Origin: Sutcliffiella rhizosphaerae
GTDB lineage: Bacteria; Bacillota; Bacilli; Bacillales; Bacillaceae_I
Assembly: GCF_917563925.1 (NCBI RefSeq)
Contig: NZ_CAKJTJ010000006.1
Location: forward strand, 62,001 to 126,000
Direction of reading: 5' to 3'
DNA length: 64,000 nucleotides
The position numbers and the translations under genes are program-made. Of this stretch, positions 62,691 through 64,000 are shown in pieces (position 1 is the stretch's first letter; each line of letters starts with the position of its first letter). A model generated the notes under the pieces. It was not told where the DNA came from. It did no database searches and worked only from the letters and a program-made list of their open reading frames with translations.

Positions 62691-64000
62691 ATGAAAGCGT
62701 TTGTAAGTAATAATAGAAAGCTATTTTCTATCATTCTAGTGCTGACTTTGGTTTTAACCCCATTATTTGGGTCTATTAATCCAGGTCAATCAGCTGCCGC
62801 TCAAGAGCAAAATAGTGGGGATGTAGTCGAACTAAAAGTACTGCATACGAATGATTTGCATGCTAAGATTAATGAATTTGGCAAGGTTTCGGCTTACTTG
62901 AATAGTGTAAGAGATCAGGCAACTCATTCTCTTTACCTAGATGCAGGGGATATTTTCAGTGGTAACCCTGTCGTTGATTTGCAATACGGAGAGCCTATTG
63001 TTGAACTTTTGAATATTATGGGACTTCAAGCAATGACTATGGGTAACCATGATTTTGACTATGGTCAGCAAAATACAGTCGATCGTATGGCACAATCTAA
63101 TTTCGATTGGTTGAGTGCTAATACAGTTGTGACTGAAAATACAGATGTAGATTTTCCTCAGCCAGCTCCTTATAAAATTTTTGATATAAATGGATTATCC
63201 GTTGGTGTCTTTTCTGTTACAGAAACACCACCATCTACCGCACCAGCAAACGTAAAAGGAATTAACTTTAAAGACCCTATTCAAACAGCGAAAGAATATG
63301 AGTTTTTAAAAGATGAAGTAGATATACTTATTGCTTTAACACATCATGGCTACACTGAAGATATTAAACTAGCAGAACAGGTAGATTTCTTTGATGTTAT
63401 TATTGGTGGACACTCCCATACAGCACTATCTGCACCACGCGTGGTGAATGGAACGCCGATTGTTCAAACTGGCGGTAATGCTGAGAATGTTGGGAACCTT
63501 ACAATTGAATATAATACAGCGAAAAACGAAGTATCAGCAGTAAATGGCTTTTTACAACGTGTAAGCCAATTAACAGAGGTTGATCCAGTAGTCCAAGCGA
63601 AAGTGGATGCATATAATGCTGAAATGGACGAGCTACTTGGTGAAGTAATCGGAACAACCCAAACTGGTTTAAACAGAAGTGGTAATACAGATACACAATT
63701 AGGTAACTTCTGGACAGATGCAATTCGCCACCATACTGGTGCAGATATTGCTCTTACAAATAGCGGGGGAATCCGTGCAAATATCGCTGCAGGTGACATT
63801 ACTGTAAATGATATTTATACAATTGAACCTTTTGCAAATGAAATAATGAAAATTGAAATGACCGGTGCTGCTATCAAAAATGTCATTGAATATTCTTACA
63901 CAAGAGATGGCCGAAATCGAATTGATTTGCAAACAGCGGGATTACACTACAAAATTATCACAAACAATACTGGCCGTTACCTTGGTAGCGAGCTTATCGT
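62691..64000 (+). CDS. Secreted 5'-nucleotidase / metallophosphatase, 3' end outside the window
   Basis: The gene has TAGGAGGAAAG before ATG 62691 and no stop before the window end (436 codons visible), so it was not delimited by an in-window stop. It has a signal peptide (LFSIILVLTLVLTPLFG, cleavage near SAAAQ), the dimetal motifs HTNDLHAKI, DAGDIFSG, MGNHDFDYG, THHGYTEDI and GGHSHTALS, and the start of the C-terminal nucleotide-binding domain (NSGGIRANIAAGDIT). It should hydrolyse extracellular nucleotides or 2',3'-cyclic nucleotides. The full protein may be anchored or contain S-layer domains beyond the window. Confidence 0.92.
   Translation, partial: MKAFVSNNRKLFSIILVLTLVLTPLFGSINPGQSAAAQEQNSGDVVELKVLHTNDLHAKINEFGKVSAYLNSVRDQATHSLYLDAGDIFSGNPVVDLQYGEPIVELLNIMGLQAMTMGNHDFDYGQQNTVDRMAQSNFDWLSANTVVTENTDVDFPQPAPYKIFDINGLSVGVFSVTETPPSTAPANVKGINFKDPIQTAKEYEFLKDEVDILIALTHHGYTEDIKLAEQVDFFDVIIGGHSHTALSAPRVVNGTPIVQTGGNAENVGNLTIEYNTAKNEVSAVNGFLQRVSQLTEVDPVVQAKVDAYNAEMDELLGEVIGTTQTGLNRSGNTDTQLGNFWTDAIRHHTGADIALTNSGGIRANIAAGDITVNDIYTIEPFANEIMKIEMTGAAIKNVIEYSYTRDGRNRIDLQTAGLHYKIITNNTGRYLGSELI

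Overview
The window is a low-GC Gram-positive chromosome segment, most likely Bacillaceae (Bacillus or a close relative). The evidence is est-rnr-smpB-ssrA synteny with a tmRNA tag ending ALAA, a convergent SinR/SinI pair beside a SipW/TasA-type matrix operon, strong GGAGG ribosome binding sites, CcpA-type cre sites and a C74 purine riboswitch. Both ends cut genes: the first gene lacks its 5' end and the last lacks its 3' end.

1-10.7 kb is a lasso-peptide locus of the paeninodin (phosphorylated) type. It has two isopeptide-forming cyclases, three different short precursors with related leaders and different cores, an HPr-kinase-like peptide kinase, a PqqD-like leader-binding protein (B1), a transglutaminase-like leader peptidase (B2), a nucleotidyltransferase-like protein, a putative acyltransferase, an ABC exporter and a membrane-tethered metallophosphoesterase. 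All three precursors end in Ser, as expected for C-terminal Ser phosphorylation, but two of the three cores have no Asp/Glu at ring positions 7-9.

10.7-15.1 kb is the biofilm-matrix region: SinR-type palindromes, a decayed sortase-anchored surface protein gene, a short TapA-like protein, sipW, two TasA/camelysin paralogues and, convergently, sinI and sinR. 15.6-20.1 kb is housekeeping (carboxylesterase, RNase R, SmpB, tmRNA). 20.2-30.1 kb is mixed: a heavily decayed ABC transporter, a polar amino-acid ABC importer, an SDR, repeats, a VOC protein, an esterase and a Zn-ribbon ABC exporter with a DUF1854 partner.

30.2-60.9 kb is a large carbohydrate island. A LacI-type regulator (50.4 kb) and repeated GAAACGTTTC-like sites tie together a lipoprotein binding protein, an unusual secreted binding-protein fusion, two permease pairs, an NHL/TPR/Yip1 membrane protein, a DUF5696 glycosidase-like secreted protein, a GH3 beta-glucosidase, a GH94 phosphorylase that I think is a 1,2-beta-oligoglucan phosphorylase, sugar oxidoreductases, ThuA and TIM-barrel isomerase-like proteins, a GH35 enzyme and probably the esterase at 26.6 kb. 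The working model is capture and import of beta-1,2-linked glucan fragments, phosphorolysis and hydrolysis inside the cell, and a possible 3-keto-sugar side route. There is no cognate ATPase, so a shared MsmX-type ATPase is presumed. An adenine deaminase gene with a guanine-class riboswitch interrupts the island.

61-64 kb carries a small M50-like protease, a YueD-like SDR, a 65-residue unknown protein and the start of a secreted 5'-nucleotidase. Non-coding repeats are prominent: a roughly 200-bp MITE-like family (four copies), a GC-rich dyad repeat (two forms), and tandem arrays with 51-bp and 52-bp periods.
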